Shown here one piece after another: positions 50,275-59,661 of a DNA stretch of 64,000 nucleotides. Both the position numbers and the translations under genes were made by a program. How positions within the stretch are numbered: the stretch's first letter is position 1; each line of letters starts with the position of its first letter. The DNA is from 'Nostoc azollae' 0708. GTDB taxonomy: Bacteria; Cyanobacteriota; Cyanobacteriia; Cyanobacteriales; Nostocaceae. The stretch lies in the NCBI RefSeq assembly GCF_000196515.1, contig NC_014248.1, forward strand, positions 4,716,001-4,780,000, read 5' to 3'. The notes below the pieces were generated by a model. The model was not told the origin of the DNA. It made no database searches and worked only from the letters and a program-made list of their open reading frames with translations.

Positions 50275-50888
50275 ATACTGATGATTAGTTGTTTTATAAT
50301 TAACCACGCTTTGTCACGTATATTGATGAAGGGTTTGGTCAGAAGTTGACATATTTATACCTTCAGCGACCTAAACCAAACACGCGCATCTTTGATATGA
50401 TGAGTAGTTGGGGGTCTCATCTACCAGAAGAAATAGAGTTTGACCATGTTGAGGGACATGGACTAAATGCTGAAGAATGAGCACGTAATCCTCGGTTTCA
50501 CCATTATTGTGTGCAGAATATCAACTCACAACCTCAGCTATCCTTACTAGATAAAGATTTTGATGCTGTTGTTAACTGTGTTTCTGTGCAGTACATCCAA
50601 TATCCAGAAGCGGTATTTTCAGAAATTCACCGCATTCTTAAACCTAGTGGTGTAGCTCTTATCAGTTTTTCTAATCAGATGTTTTATCAAAAGGCGATTC
50701 AAATTTGGCGGGATGCCTCAGAAGCGTCTAGAGTCGAATTAGTGAAGCGTTACTTTGCTTCATTACCTGGATTCACTACTCCAGAAGTAATTGTTAATCA
50801 ATCAAAAGCGCCGAATTTCTTGCAATGGTTAGGTTTACCGACAGGAGATCCCTTTTATGCGGTGATAGCTTATCGCCTTGAATCATAA
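50275..50888 (+). pseudogene. SAM-dependent methyltransferase-like, damaged 5' half
   Basis: The open part begins at 50511 (VNCVSVQYIQYPEAVFSEIH, ILKPSGVALISFSNQMF, KRYFASLPGFTTPEV, DPFYAVIAYRLES). Upstream, 50340-50510, the same frame reads TYLYLQRPKPNTRIFDMMSS, LPEEIEFDHVEGHGLN, TGA (50478-50480), ARNPRFHHYCVQN. The SAM-binding glycine motif is lost in the eroded 5' end. Class I methyltransferase fold by the last strands. Confidence 0.7.
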
Positions 50889-51009
50889 AGATCCTGGAAC
50901 ATTCAGTAGCCCTCAATACCAATCATGATCAAAAAGTGAATTTTTTGGTATAAACAGTAAACCAGAGCAGATAATTGCCTCAAACCCCAAGCTTTGAAGG
51001 AGAAAAAAC

Positions 51010-51519
51010 GTGAGTTTATTCCGTGGACGTAGGCTTTTAGCCGGTCTGTTGTTGTCTATTTTACTACTGACTACAGCTTGTGCTGCAAAAGCACCCAGTC
51101 GTTTTGACGAGGTACAACAGGAAAGCACGAAACAAAAAAGTGGTCAAGCTGTTGCTAAAAAGGCCACACAGGGCAGCGAATTAAACGGTTTCTTTCCTGA
51201 TAGTGAAGATGGCTATGAGCGAGTCTATACCCAAGAGAAAAAAGGTTTTGCTGAGGCGAATTTGAAAAAAGGTGGTAAGGTTGTCGCGCAATTGGCGATT
51301 TCTGACACAAGCAGCACGCCAACAGTAGCATTAAAATATGCCAACAGCACTAAGAAAATTGACGGTTATCCGGCTGTAGAACTAGGTAAAACTCAAACTT
51401 CTATTTTAGTTGGTAAGTATCAAGTAAAGGTGATTTCTAAAGATCCATTATTTAACGCCAGCGATCGAACAGATTGGATAGAAAAATTTGATCTTGACGA
51501 CTTGGCTAAATTGAAATGA
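51010..51519 (+). CDS. Putative lipoprotein of unknown function
   Basis: 169 residues from GTG 51010, preceded by AAGGAGAAA. N-terminal signal (GRRLLAGLLLSILLL) with lipobox LTTAC (C24), so lipidation and anchoring to a membrane are expected. The rest (PDSEDGYERVYTQEKKGFAE, NSTKKIDGYPAVELGK, KYQVKVISKD) is a small beta-rich domain without a name I know. A second gene follows 47 bp later in the same direction, possibly co-transcribed. Confidence 0.78.
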   Translation: MSLFRGRRLLAGLLLSILLLTTACAAKAPSRFDEVQQESTKQKSGQAVAKKATQGSELNGFFPDSEDGYERVYTQEKKGFAEANLKKGGKVVAQLAISDTSSTPTVALKYANSTKKIDGYPAVELGKTQTSILVGKYQVKVISKDPLFNASDRTDWIEKFDLDDLAKLK

Positions 51520-51566
51520 CTTTTACTTGCAACTTCAGATAACAAACCATCAATTAGGAGATTTTT

Positions 51567-52454
51567 GTGAGCAAATCAATATTTGAGTTAGTTGATAAAT
51601 TACCAACCAGTGGTTTAACTATTTCCATGTTAAATGCTTTAGATTTTATTGCTCCTGGTGAGTGGCAAAATACTGTTGGTTTTGTCAATACTATTAAAAC
51701 CGTTACTGGTGAAGATGACGAGAGTTTAATTCAGGCTATTGGTGAAAGAGCAATTTATCTTTTCAACGACAAATCCCAAGGATATCAAACCGCTTTATGG
51801 CTTTATCAAACGGTTGATGGTACTGATAAAGCTTTGGGTGCAGCCGCTTTGGCTAATAAAGTCGGTGAATCAATTCCCCTCTTGGGTTTTTTAAACTTTA
51901 TTACTCCCAAAGCTGATAAAGCTCAAACTATTGACTTAACCTTAAAGGTAGTTGCTGAATTAGTCGCTTTTTGCCAAATTAACGGTATTCCCGGTGATAG
52001 TATTAGCGATTTTGTAGGTTCTTTACGTGAATATAGTGGAGAATCCATGATTCGCATGGCAGCATTAATTTGTGTTGATGGTATCATCCCCTTGGGACCA
52101 GATTTCATCCAAAAATCCTTAACTATAATGAGTCAGATGAATCCCCAGGATTTAGACCAAAACTCTACTTTCAAAGCCATGAGCAACTTCATCCCTGGTA
52201 GCAGTACCGGTGATAAACTGGATTTTATTGGTCAAAGCCTTGATTCAGTTAAAGGTTGGATGAATGGCATAGTTTCTGCTAATGCTTTAACAGCACAGAA
52301 AGTTGTTAGTCATTTTCAGGGTTTTCTGGAATTTAGTGATGATAAATTAGACTATGTAGCGGCTTTCTTGGATGTATCTACAAATTACTATGAACACACT
52401 GGAACGCAAACTTTAGGTCGACGCTTGATTGAACGTGCAGTGGCGGAAATCTAG
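51567..52454 (+). CDS. Conserved hypothetical protein
   Basis: 295 residues from GTG 51567 with TAGGAG at 51555-51560. Helical, Leu/Ile-rich; segments LNALDFIAPGEWQNTVGF, NTIKTVTGEDDESLIQAI, IALKVVAELVAFCQ. No enzyme motif seen. Followed by a good terminator, so the 51010-52454 pair seems to be one transcription unit. Confidence 0.72.
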   Translation: MSKSIFELVDKLPTSGLTISMLNALDFIAPGEWQNTVGFVNTIKTVTGEDDESLIQAIGERAIYLFNDKSQGYQTALWLYQTVDGTDKALGAAALANKVGESIPLLGFLNFITPKADKAQTIDLTLKVVAELVAFCQINGIPGDSISDFVGSLREYSGESMIRMAALICVDGIIPLGPDFIQKSLTIMSQMNPQDLDQNSTFKAMSNFIPGSSTGDKLDFIGQSLDSVKGWMNGIVSANALTAQKVVSHFQGFLEFSDDKLDYVAAFLDVSTNYYEHTGTQTLGRRLIERAVAEI

Positions 52455-52478
52455 CTAATTTTTGAGCCTAAATACAAC

Positions 52479-52527
52479 TTGTAGTAGTGCCGACAATAAA
52501 TACAACACTACTACAAACAGGTTTTTT
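52479..52527 (+). terminator. Rho-independent terminator after the 51567 gene
   Basis: A perfect 11-bp stem (TTGTAGTAGTG at 52479-52489 with CACTACTACAA at 52506-52516) and a T6 run at 52522-52527. Confidence 0.88.
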
Positions 52528-52649
52528 CTTAATTTCTGCTAGTTACTTGCAGCTGTTAAGATACATTGCCACAAACAACAAACGTTAAATCGAATAATGA
52601 GGAGATGCTGACTGAATTTACAGTCGCGGTGAGCATTACTCTGAAGCTA

Positions 52650-52844
52650 TTACTTGAAGCGAGAACGTTGTTGACGACGTTGCTTATGTCTAGCTATTGC
52701 TTTGCGCTTCTCTTTTTCTAAAGGTGTTTCAAAATGGCGATTCTTACGCATATCTTGGAAAATTCCGGCTTTAGAAACTTCACGCTTAAATCTCCGTAGA
52801 GCTGATTCAATACCTTCATTTTCTCCCAAAACTACTTGTGTCAT
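52650..52844 (-). CDS. rpsU: 30S ribosomal protein S21
   Basis: 64 residues, full length: [40 protein letters not shown], then a very basic tail ([11 protein letters not shown]). Small-subunit protein involved in initiation. It lies downstream of the rbp gene on the same strand (118-bp gap); rbp-rpsU linkage is known in Anabaena, with cold-regulated expression. Confidence 0.96.
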   Translation of the reverse strand: MTQVVLGENEGIESALRRFKREVSKAGIFQDMRKNRHFETPLEKEKRKAIARHKQRRQQRSRFK

Positions 52845-52959
52845 TCTTATTCCTCCTTATTGTGGTTTAATACATACAAACTAGAGCAAAAAAATATCTC
52901 AGCAGAGTCGAACTTTTAGCTGCATCTGCTGGAGACTCTAGATTTAAAAATTTTCAGGA

Positions 52960-53265
52960 TTAATAACGGCGATCACTACGACCAGCACTACCGCCCCAGT
53001 TTCCACGTGGAGAAGTTCTAGGTTCACGAGGTTTTGCTTTGTTCACTTTTAAATCTCGTCCCATCCATTCAGCACCATCAAGTGCTTCAATGGCTGCTGT
53101 TTCTTGGTCTTCAGTCTCCATTTCCACGAAGGCAAAACCACGTAGACGGCCTGTTTCCCTGTCCGTAGGTAACTGCACACGGCTAACTTTACCGTACTCA
53201 GCAAAAGCCTGTTTCAGGTCGTCTTCTGTAACCTGATAGGACAAATTCCCAACGTAAATCGACAT
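52960..53265 (-). CDS. Cyanobacterial RRM RNA-binding protein (Rbp)
   Basis: 101 residues from ATG 53265 (MSIYVGNLSYQVTEDDLKQ); an in-frame upstream start at 53322 adds 19 unsupported residues. RNP2 is IYVGNL and RNP1 RGFAFVEM, followed by a Gly/Arg/Ser-rich tail (RGNWGGSAGRSDRRY). Rbp proteins of this type accumulate in the cold and bind RNA. It precedes rpsU, the known partner gene. Confidence 0.94.
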   Translation of the reverse strand: MSIYVGNLSYQVTEDDLKQAFAEYGKVSRVQLPTDRETGRLRGFAFVEMETEDQETAAIEALDGAEWMGRDLKVNKAKPREPRTSPRGNWGGSAGRSDRRY

Positions 53266-53884
53266 AGTATGGATGGTCTCCCAAACCAAAGAGTGTAGAG
53301 AGTTAGATTCGGAGAGACTCATTTAAAAGAAATTAAAACGACTTACTCAACCGAAAATAATCCTTATATCCTAAAACTATAGCACAGCCTTCAAATATGA
53401 ACTTATGGTGAGTAAGATTTCCCATTGACAGTCTCCGAGAAGACAGCCACTGAGATTCGTCTGCATTCATCATCAAAACTTTCACAGGCCAGGCTTGCAC
53501 CCTTCCGGTTTGTCAGTCACTCATGGGAGAAAGCCCCAAGACCAAGGTGGCTCACCAAGTAAAGTAGAAGTAGAGTAAAAGCTTCAACATTAATGCTGAT
53601 GGAAATGGTGCACCAAACATATTGAGAAAAGTAAAGTCAACATTGGGATTAAATCTTGATGGAGTTAGTAGGAGCGCATTGACTACGCCTTTAAGAGTCT
53701 GTTTTTGGACTACTGAAGAATCTCCGTAGCTTTCTTGCCAGAAATTGTTAAAAACTTAACGTTTTAAATGATAACAAAGGGCTTAATTCCCTCGTTTTAT
53801 TTTATTAAAAGCCAAAAATTGTAATATAGCAGGTAGTGTCTGAATGAAATTCTTGAGTCAAAAACCATCAGTTAGGATTAAATA
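53266..53884. promoter_or_regulatory. Long gap between rbp and the 53885 gene, includes rbp leader
   Basis: About 620 bp without a gene. The part nearest 53265 is the leader of rbp, which in Anabaena is long and mediates cold regulation. On the minus strand 53400-53560 has several pairings (GTCTCCGAGAAGAC at about 53432-53446, TGGTGAGCCACC near 53555-53566) and could be an RNA structure or separate small RNA. No core promoter fixed. Confidence 0.35.
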
Positions 53885-54223
53885 ATGCAAGTTCTCAAAA
53901 GAGCCATCAAACCAGAAAACTACATATCCTTTCTCCACATCTACCAAACTACTTGGGGGACTGCTGGCGATATTTGTTTAGTCCGTGAATCTGTAGCTAA
54001 GACCAGTGGATCAAAGTTCATAGGCCGCAGAATCCAACTAGCTCTCCCCAAGGGGATGGAACGTGATTACTTAGTGGGTGTTCCGGTGATAAAAGTTGCA
54101 GGTCATGTCGGTGAGGGACATCCTAAAGATAAGAACTCGGAATGGGAAGCTTATGATGGTGTAGATCCGGAAATAGCGACTACTGTTCTGAAAATTTGGG
54201 GATTTAAGTTAATTGAGTTTTAG
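53885..54223 (+). CDS. Conserved hypothetical protein
   Basis: 112 residues from ATG 53885. Family unrecognised; contains KTSGSKFIGRRIQLALPK, LVGVPVIKVAGHVGEGHP and a C-terminal TTVLKIWGFKLIEF. A plausible short conserved protein of filamentous cyanobacteria. An inverted repeat follows. Confidence 0.65.
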   Translation: MQVLKRAIKPENYISFLHIYQTTWGTAGDICLVRESVAKTSGSKFIGRRIQLALPKGMERDYLVGVPVIKVAGHVGEGHPKDKNSEWEAYDGVDPEIATTVLKIWGFKLIEF

Positions 54224-54229
54224 CAGACT

Positions 54230-54258
54230 TTAGCTTGAACATTGTAATGTTTAAGCTT
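54230..54258 (+). terminator. Dyad after the 53885 gene
   Basis: AGCTTGAACAT and ATGTTTAAGCT pair (11 bp with one G-T) with a short loop; the T-run after it is weak, so termination is uncertain. Confidence 0.45.
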
Positions 54259-54377
54259 AATTAGTTTGATTTAGGATTGGCTGAATAAACCGAAAGCCTA
54301 TATAAATCATACTTTAAGGGGTATTCAAGGTTGATTTTATACAATTTCTAAGGTTCGAGATTATTCTGACTCCTTGA

Positions 54378-54422
54378 CAGATGTTCCAGCGGAACGTCTC
54401 TACTGACTTCTACTAGTCTGTC
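54378..54422. repeat. Short dispersed palindromic repeat
   Basis: A copy of a small palindrome family: GACAGATGTTCCAGCGGAACGT followed by CTCTACTGAC. The same unit recurs at 61215-61245 (CACAGACGTTCTGTCCGAACG). It can form a hairpin on RNA. Confidence 0.6.
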
Positions 54423-54631
54423 AAATTTGGTGAAAATATTTCTTCAGGTAGTTCTCAGATAATGGTAGTCATGAAGGTTATCTGGGGTAGAAGGCTATTA
54501 TATAGTTCACTTTAGCAATTTTATGGTATAGAGGAGGAAGGGGGAGTGATCGCTTTATGGAGATTTACAGACTTTCTAACTTCATTTTTGTTTAAAATAT
54601 TCAATAATTTTATGAGGAAGTTCGTTCTGTT

Positions 54632-55183
54632 CTACAGGATAACCATGAAAACCACCAGCATTATCTCATTGGAATTCATAGAATTTTTCCTGATAGTAAG
54701 CATAATACTGTCTACATTTGCTATTGCTTCATCTAAAACTGACTGAGCAACTTCATCACCTAAATCCATAGGAGTTCCCCTTGAACCACGATAAATACCT
54801 AGTCCATCTGGCGTATGCTTAGGACTAGGTACATAACGGGGACGTAATTTTTTAGCATGAGTTAACTCAGTTAAATTAAGAATCTCGACTTCTTCATGAA
54901 GTTTGCTATCTTCACTATATTTTAACTGAATATAATCAGATGCAAAATTAGGTGCATTTTGTAAACTAATTACAATCCCTTTTAAATAGACTGATCCTGC
55001 TAAAGAACTGCCAGAAACATCTTGATGATTAAAAGAGCATTCATGATAATCAAGTTCTCCATCTAAAATGATGTCTATAAATAGTCCCTTATTCATCAAT
55101 TTGATTAACCATATTGGACTTTTTTCTTTATCTTCTTGACTAGAGGATATTACTTTTTGCTTTAACCACTGGATATATAACAA
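54632..55183 (-). CDS. Unrecognised partner of the DUF3696 ATPase, C-terminus altered
   Basis: 183 residues from 55183 (LYIQWLKQKVISSSQEDKEK). Central parts: LMNKGLFIDIILDGELDYHE, LKGIVISLQNAPNFASDYIQ, LRPRYVPSPKHTPDGLGIYR, GSRGTPMDLGDEVAQSVLDE. The last 12 residues are hydrophobic and unlike the rest, so the 3' end may be frameshifted. It starts 13 bp after the ATPase gene ends and was its operon partner; the family is not known to me. Confidence 0.6.
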   Translation of the reverse strand: MLYIQWLKQKVISSSQEDKEKSPIWLIKLMNKGLFIDIILDGELDYHECSFNHQDVSGSSLAGSVYLKGIVISLQNAPNFASDYIQLKYSEDSKLHEEVEILNLTELTHAKKLRPRYVPSPKHTPDGLGIYRGSRGTPMDLGDEVAQSVLDEAIANVDSIMLTIRKNSMNSNEIMLVVFMVIL

Positions 55184-55195
55184 TCAAAAAAGCTA

Positions 55196-56045
55196 CTATG
55201 AGTAATCCAGTATTTGTTTTTCGCCCTGAATAGGTTCTAATTCCTGGTTTTTTGCTAATAAAACTTCCATGAGAGCATCAGCATCATAACTATCTTTAGC
55301 TTGACCAATAAATTGATTTTCATTAATCAGTAGTTGCATGTACATCAACTCCATGATATCTTTTCCCATTTTGTCAAAGAATCCATCAGTCCATCTATCA
55401 ATTCTGCGATATTTATCAATATTATGTGGAGATCCAACTTCTGTGAGAACTTTGTTAGTTCCTATTTCCTGACGTTGAAAATAGTGTAATTGTACATCTT
55501 CGTAATTAATTTTACGCCGATGAACAGCAAGACGAATACCATATAAAATATGAGCGCTATGGGTTTCTATTACTACTTGAATCCCACAACTAGCTGCAAG
55601 TGCTAATAATTCTCCCATTTTTGCTTTTCCTCTGGGATAAAGATATGCTTCTGGATTTTCCACTAAAATTAGTGAACTAGGACGACATGAAAGTACAGAT
55701 ATAATAATTGGTAAGGTGTAGGTAATTCCAAATCCTACATTGGTTGCACGATAACGGTTACTATCTCCATAAAAATATTGTATATTCACTAAATCTATTT
55801 CTAAAATAGCGTTAATTACTATGCTAAGTCCAGGACTTACTTCTCTCATCCAAGCTTCTACCTGGTCTATAAGATCCATTTATTTTGCTTCAGGGTAGCT
55901 GAGATTTGCTATGGGCATTGGTTCACGTCCACTGATATATAAAAAATGTGTTGTATATTTACCTTTCGTACCTAATTGTCCTGGTAAATCTCCTGGAAAA
56001 TTTAATATCTCATTAAATAGGTGTGGTCCAAAGTAAATAGATTTT
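55196..56045 (-). pseudogene. DUF3696-type AAA ATPase, N-terminal half lost
   Basis: On the minus strand: YFGPHLFNEILNFPGDLPGQ, LYISGREPMPIANLSYPEAK, a TAA near 55879, then the good part MDLIDQVEAWMREVSPGLSI, TNVGFGITYTLPIIISVLSC, the Walker B segment SLILVENPEAYLYPRG, VVIETHSAHILYGIRLAV and the DUF3696 tail. The Walker A region is missing. Such ATPases occur in defence-related pairs; with the next gene they form a two-gene cluster. Inactive as seen. Confidence 0.75.
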
Positions 56046-56151
56046 TATTAACTGAAATATTTCAATATTACTATTTCCCGAAGTAATAGATACGCTAAAT
56101 TTAACGCCTCTATGTAGTGTTCATTACTAAGAAATTACTATGCTATGGGCT

Positions 56152-56190
56152 TCACCCCCGCTAAATCCAAAATCAGTGCGATCACATTTT
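56152..56190 (-). repeat. Short fragment similar to the end of metF
   Basis: About 38 bp matching the 3' end of metF at 57181-57218 (encoding ILDLAG) with roughly five differences, including GCGATCGC changed to GCGATCAC. A relic of a duplicated metF 3' end or of a lost paralogue. Confidence 0.45.
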
Positions 56191-56348
56191 TAATTCACAA
56201 TGGTCAGGTTCTTGTTGGTTCAATTTGAAATACATGGTAGGTTATATCTATTCTATGGACTTAACTTCTCACCAGTAAAATTCTCACTATTAAGTATAGT
56301 TAAACTACAGTGCTATGCCTGTAGCAGGCATAGCCATCGTATTTAATA

Positions 56349-57074
56349 TTAGGCTTCTGGTTCAATTCCCAAAGTACGCAACTGTGCGGATAAACGATCG
56401 CTTCTTTGGCTTTCCTGTTCGGATCTTTCCTCACCAATCAACAACAAATTACCTTGCAAATTCCACCACCGCAGCCAGGGTAATTCGATATTCTGATATT
56501 CTCCTTGCCATAAACCTCACTCTAGTCCCATAGGTCCAATCGGATAATGTCCCTGTTCATTTGCTGGTAATAACTGATATTATTATCCACCAATTAATTC
56601 ACAAACTTCTACACTTGCTTTCTTCACTTCATAAATGCCATGAAAAGGAGTACGAATTACCTGTTTATAGATCCAGAATTTACCCTGCCAAGGGGTTTGA
56701 TCTGGCTCTTCTATACCCTCTCCAAAGACAAATCCTAAAACAATCACTGGCCAAATATATTCTTGCCAAAGTACATAAGAACGTCGGATTTTGCTATTTA
56801 AGGCAGGTGGTACATTAGCTACATAAAACCAATTTTGAGCTTATGCACCACGTTCTCTTGGTTCAGTAATACGCCAATAAATACCTAAATCTTGTCCTAT
56901 CAAATATTAACTATCAGGATGAAGTTTTTGTAATACTGGTGTGATTGAATCCGTTAGAAGAATGCTTTGGGGATGTTCTTGCCAATTTTTCACAAAAGTA
57001 CCATCAGACTCTGGGAGTTCGGTGTGATCTAGAAGGGACGTTTCTGTATACGCAGTATCTGTAGTAAATTTCAT
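56349..57074 (-). pseudogene. Uma2-type (DUF820) PD-(D/E)XK nuclease-like protein
   Basis: From ATG 57074: TDTAYTETSLLDHTELPESD, KNWQEHPQSILLTDSITPVL, stop, YLIGQDLGIYWRIT, EPRERGA stop, AQNWFYVANVPPALNSKIRR and EYIWPVIVLGFVFGEG. These are segments of the cyanobacterial Uma2 family, which is present in many copies per genome. Stops near 56910, 56840 and 56520. Function unknown; damaged. Confidence 0.8.
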
Positions 57075-57170
57075 AAGATCCTCGGATTTTATGAGGTTTG
57101 CCTTAGTTTAGCAATGTAAGGCGAAAAGGCGATCGCACCACACCTAACTTAAGTATGATCGCTTTTCCTC

Positions 57171-58085
57171 TTAACTAACCTTCCCCACCCCTGCTAAATC
57201 CAAGATGGGTGCGATCGCATCTTCTTTTTTCACTGCCATCAGATGCACACCTTGACACAAACTCCGCGCAATTTGCACTTGTTCCGCTGCAATATTCATC
57301 CCTTCTTCTAACGGCTGTTTTGCTTTCGCTAACCTATCAATAATGTGTTCAGGAATATTCACACCTGGAACCATCCGATTAATAAACTGGGCATTTTTTG
57401 CTGACTTCAACAGAAAAATTCCTGCCAAAATTGGTTTATTGTAACCAGAGGCGATTTTATCCATGAACTTCTCTAATCTTTCAAAATCAGTAATTAATTG
57501 ACTTTGAAAAAATTGGGCTCCAGCTTCTATCTTCTTTTCAAATCGAGTTTCTAAACCTGACCAACTGGCACTTTGCGGATCTACGGCTGCACCTGCAAAT
57601 AAATCTAATGCACCATCATTCAGGTTTTTATTATTAAAATCAATACCTTGATTCATCTTCCTAATTAACTGCAATAACCGCACAGCTTCTAAATCAAAAA
57701 CGGCTTTTGCTTCACGATGATCACCTGCTTTTACAGGATCGCCAGTTAAAGCTAAAATATTGCGGATACCCAAAGCATGAGCGCCCATCAAATCTGCTTG
57801 TATTCCAATTCTATTGCGATCGCGACAAGCAACTTGACAAATCGGCTCAATTCCATGTTGCAATAAAATCACCGAAGCTGCTAGAGACGACATCCCCAAC
57901 ACAGCACGGCTACCATCAGTAATATTGACAGCATGAACTCTCCCCTTAAGAGTCGCTGCCATTTCAATTGTATGGGTTACATTTCCCCCCTTCGGAGGTG
58001 CAACTTCAGCAGTAACAAGAAAATCTCCCGCTTCTACCGCTTTTCGGAAGTTATTTAAAGCACTGGTGCTATGGGTATCCTGCAT
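57171..58085 (-). CDS. metF: Methylenetetrahydrofolate reductase
   Basis: 304 residues, near the usual 290-310. The FAD-dependent TIM barrel is intact: LVTAEVAPPKGGNV near the N-terminus, VHAVNITDGSRAVLGMSSL, DLMGAHALGIRNILALTGDP and YNKPILAGIFLLKSAKNAQF. It reduces 5,10-methylene-THF to 5-methyl-THF for methionine synthesis. Starts 64 bp after the trpS stop on the same strand, so the two may be one transcript. HIP1 at 57211 and 57816. Confidence 0.93.
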   Translation of the reverse strand: MQDTHSTSALNNFRKAVEAGDFLVTAEVAPPKGGNVTHTIEMAATLKGRVHAVNITDGSRAVLGMSSLAASVILLQHGIEPICQVACRDRNRIGIQADLMGAHALGIRNILALTGDPVKAGDHREAKAVFDLEAVRLLQLIRKMNQGIDFNNKNLNDGALDLFAGAAVDPQSASWSGLETRFEKKIEAGAQFFQSQLITDFERLEKFMDKIASGYNKPILAGIFLLKSAKNAQFINRMVPGVNIPEHIIDRLAKAKQPLEEGMNIAAEQVQIARSLCQGVHLMAVKKEDAIAPILDLAGVGKVS

Positions 58086-58149
58086 GGTTCCAATTTAATC
58101 TTGAGGTTTTCTTAAAGGGTAAAACAATTTACACCTTCAAGAGTAAACC

Positions 58150-59157
58150 TTAGAGGGGGATGGTATAGCCTAAAGCAGCTTTCACATCTGCTAAAGTTTG
58201 ATTAGTGATCGCTTCCGCTTTTTTCCGACCATCTCTTAATACTGACTCTAAATAACCTTTATCTGCCATTACCTCCTGATATTTGTCTTGAATCGGTTTT
58301 AAAGCATTAATTGCTGTTTCTGTCAATAAAGGTTTAAACTGTCCCCAACCCATATCTGCACATTCAGCCGCTACCGCTTCCTTTCCCTTCCCAGACAGCA
58401 GCATATACAGAGTTAACAAGTTATCACATTCTGGACGGTCTGCATCATCAAAGGTTAAACCCCGCACCAAATCAGTTTTACATTTTTTAATCTTTTTAGT
58501 AATTTGATCAGGTGAATCTAAAACATTAATTCGACTTAATTCCGAAGGGTCAGACTTCGACATTTTCCGTGTTCCATCGGTCAAACTCATGACCCTTGCA
58601 CCTTCCTTTCTAATCAAAGGATCTGGTAACTTAAGTACAGATGCATCCTTAGCAAATTGATGATTAAACCTGTTGACAATATCCCGCGCTAATTCTAAAT
58701 GTTGCTTTTGGTCTTCACCCACTGGCACTTTATCCGCTTGATACAGCAAAATATCCGCAGCCATCAACACCGGATAAGTCAACAACCCAGCACTGACATT
58801 TTCACCTTGTTTAACAGCCTTTTCCTTAAATTGAATCATGTTTTGCAACCAATTTAAGGGAGTCACGCAATTTAGCAACCAACAAAGTTCACTGTGTGCA
58901 GAAACGTGAGATTGGACAAAGATGTGAGAGTATTTTAAATCAATGCCACAGGCTAAATATAAAGCAGCGATGGTGTAAGTATCAGCTGCTAAAGTAGCGG
59001 GGTTGTGTGGTACAGTAATAGCGTGTAAATCGACTACACAGAAGAAATTTTCATACTGATCTTGAATTTCTACCCAGTTGCGAATCGCACCTAAGTAATT
59101 ACCCAAGTGTAAGTTACCAGTTGGTTGAACTCCCGACAGAACGCGCTGCTTACCCAT
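58150..59157 (-). CDS. trpS: Tryptophanyl-tRNA synthetase
   Basis: 335 residues, the normal length of the bacterial enzyme. Class I signatures: PTGNLHLGNYLGAI (HIGH-like) near the N-terminus and GTRKMSKSDPS (KMSKS). Catalyses Trp activation and tRNA charging. Start ATG 59157; preceding gap has no T-box-like structure that I could recognise. Confidence 0.97.
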   Translation of the reverse strand: MGKQRVLSGVQPTGNLHLGNYLGAIRNWVEIQDQYENFFCVVDLHAITVPHNPATLAADTYTIAALYLACGIDLKYSHIFVQSHVSAHSELCWLLNCVTPLNWLQNMIQFKEKAVKQGENVSAGLLTYPVLMAADILLYQADKVPVGEDQKQHLELARDIVNRFNHQFAKDASVLKLPDPLIRKEGARVMSLTDGTRKMSKSDPSELSRINVLDSPDQITKKIKKCKTDLVRGLTFDDADRPECDNLLTLYMLLSGKGKEAVAAECADMGWGQFKPLLTETAINALKPIQDKYQEVMADKGYLESVLRDGRKKAEAITNQTLADVKAALGYTIPL

Positions 59158-59661
59158 AATTATCAGTTATTTATCTCCAATCACCGCTTTGTTAGGTGGC
59201 GGTCACAAAACCCATTTTAGTAGTCATTGGGAATTAGTGATTGGGGATTGCTGAATCTAACTTGAGTAAAAAGACCCAAATTCTAATGAGGATTTTGGTC
59301 GCAGTAATTAATTTTGTTCTAATCGCAAAGTAAGTATATATTGAAGTTTCTTACAAAATTTTATCTTAAAATTGTATCCTTTTTAACAAAAAAAATAAAG
59401 CATAAAAATAGACTTTATCTTACGTCTGAAATGAGGTCGGGCTGCAGTACTTAATTGATTAATCTTATTTCCTCCTAGTTTGTGCTGCGCCTGGAAACTA
59501 TAAATAATATTGGCGATACGATCGGAATGTGAGATAAAAAATTGCAACGTATTATTAATGAACTAGATACTCAAACATAGCTGTTATTGATCTGTGATAT
59601 TGACAAACTATGTAGTAGTTTATTATTTGTACTTAACCAAATACTCTTAGGAATATTAACC
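59158..59661. other. Gene-less stretch upstream of trpS and the isomerase gene
   Basis: About 500 bp. It holds an STRR-like tract (ATTAGTGATTGGGGATT near 59230-59250) and AT-rich sequence; the minor open stretch 59587-59661 in the isomerase frame has no similarity. Divergent promoters for both genes are expected here. Confidence 0.4.

Noticed and set aside
53400-53560. Known riboswitch or RNA family (cobalamin, glnA, downstream-peptide)
   Set aside because: No conserved core motifs were found; only generic pairings, so it is left as part of the rbp leader region.
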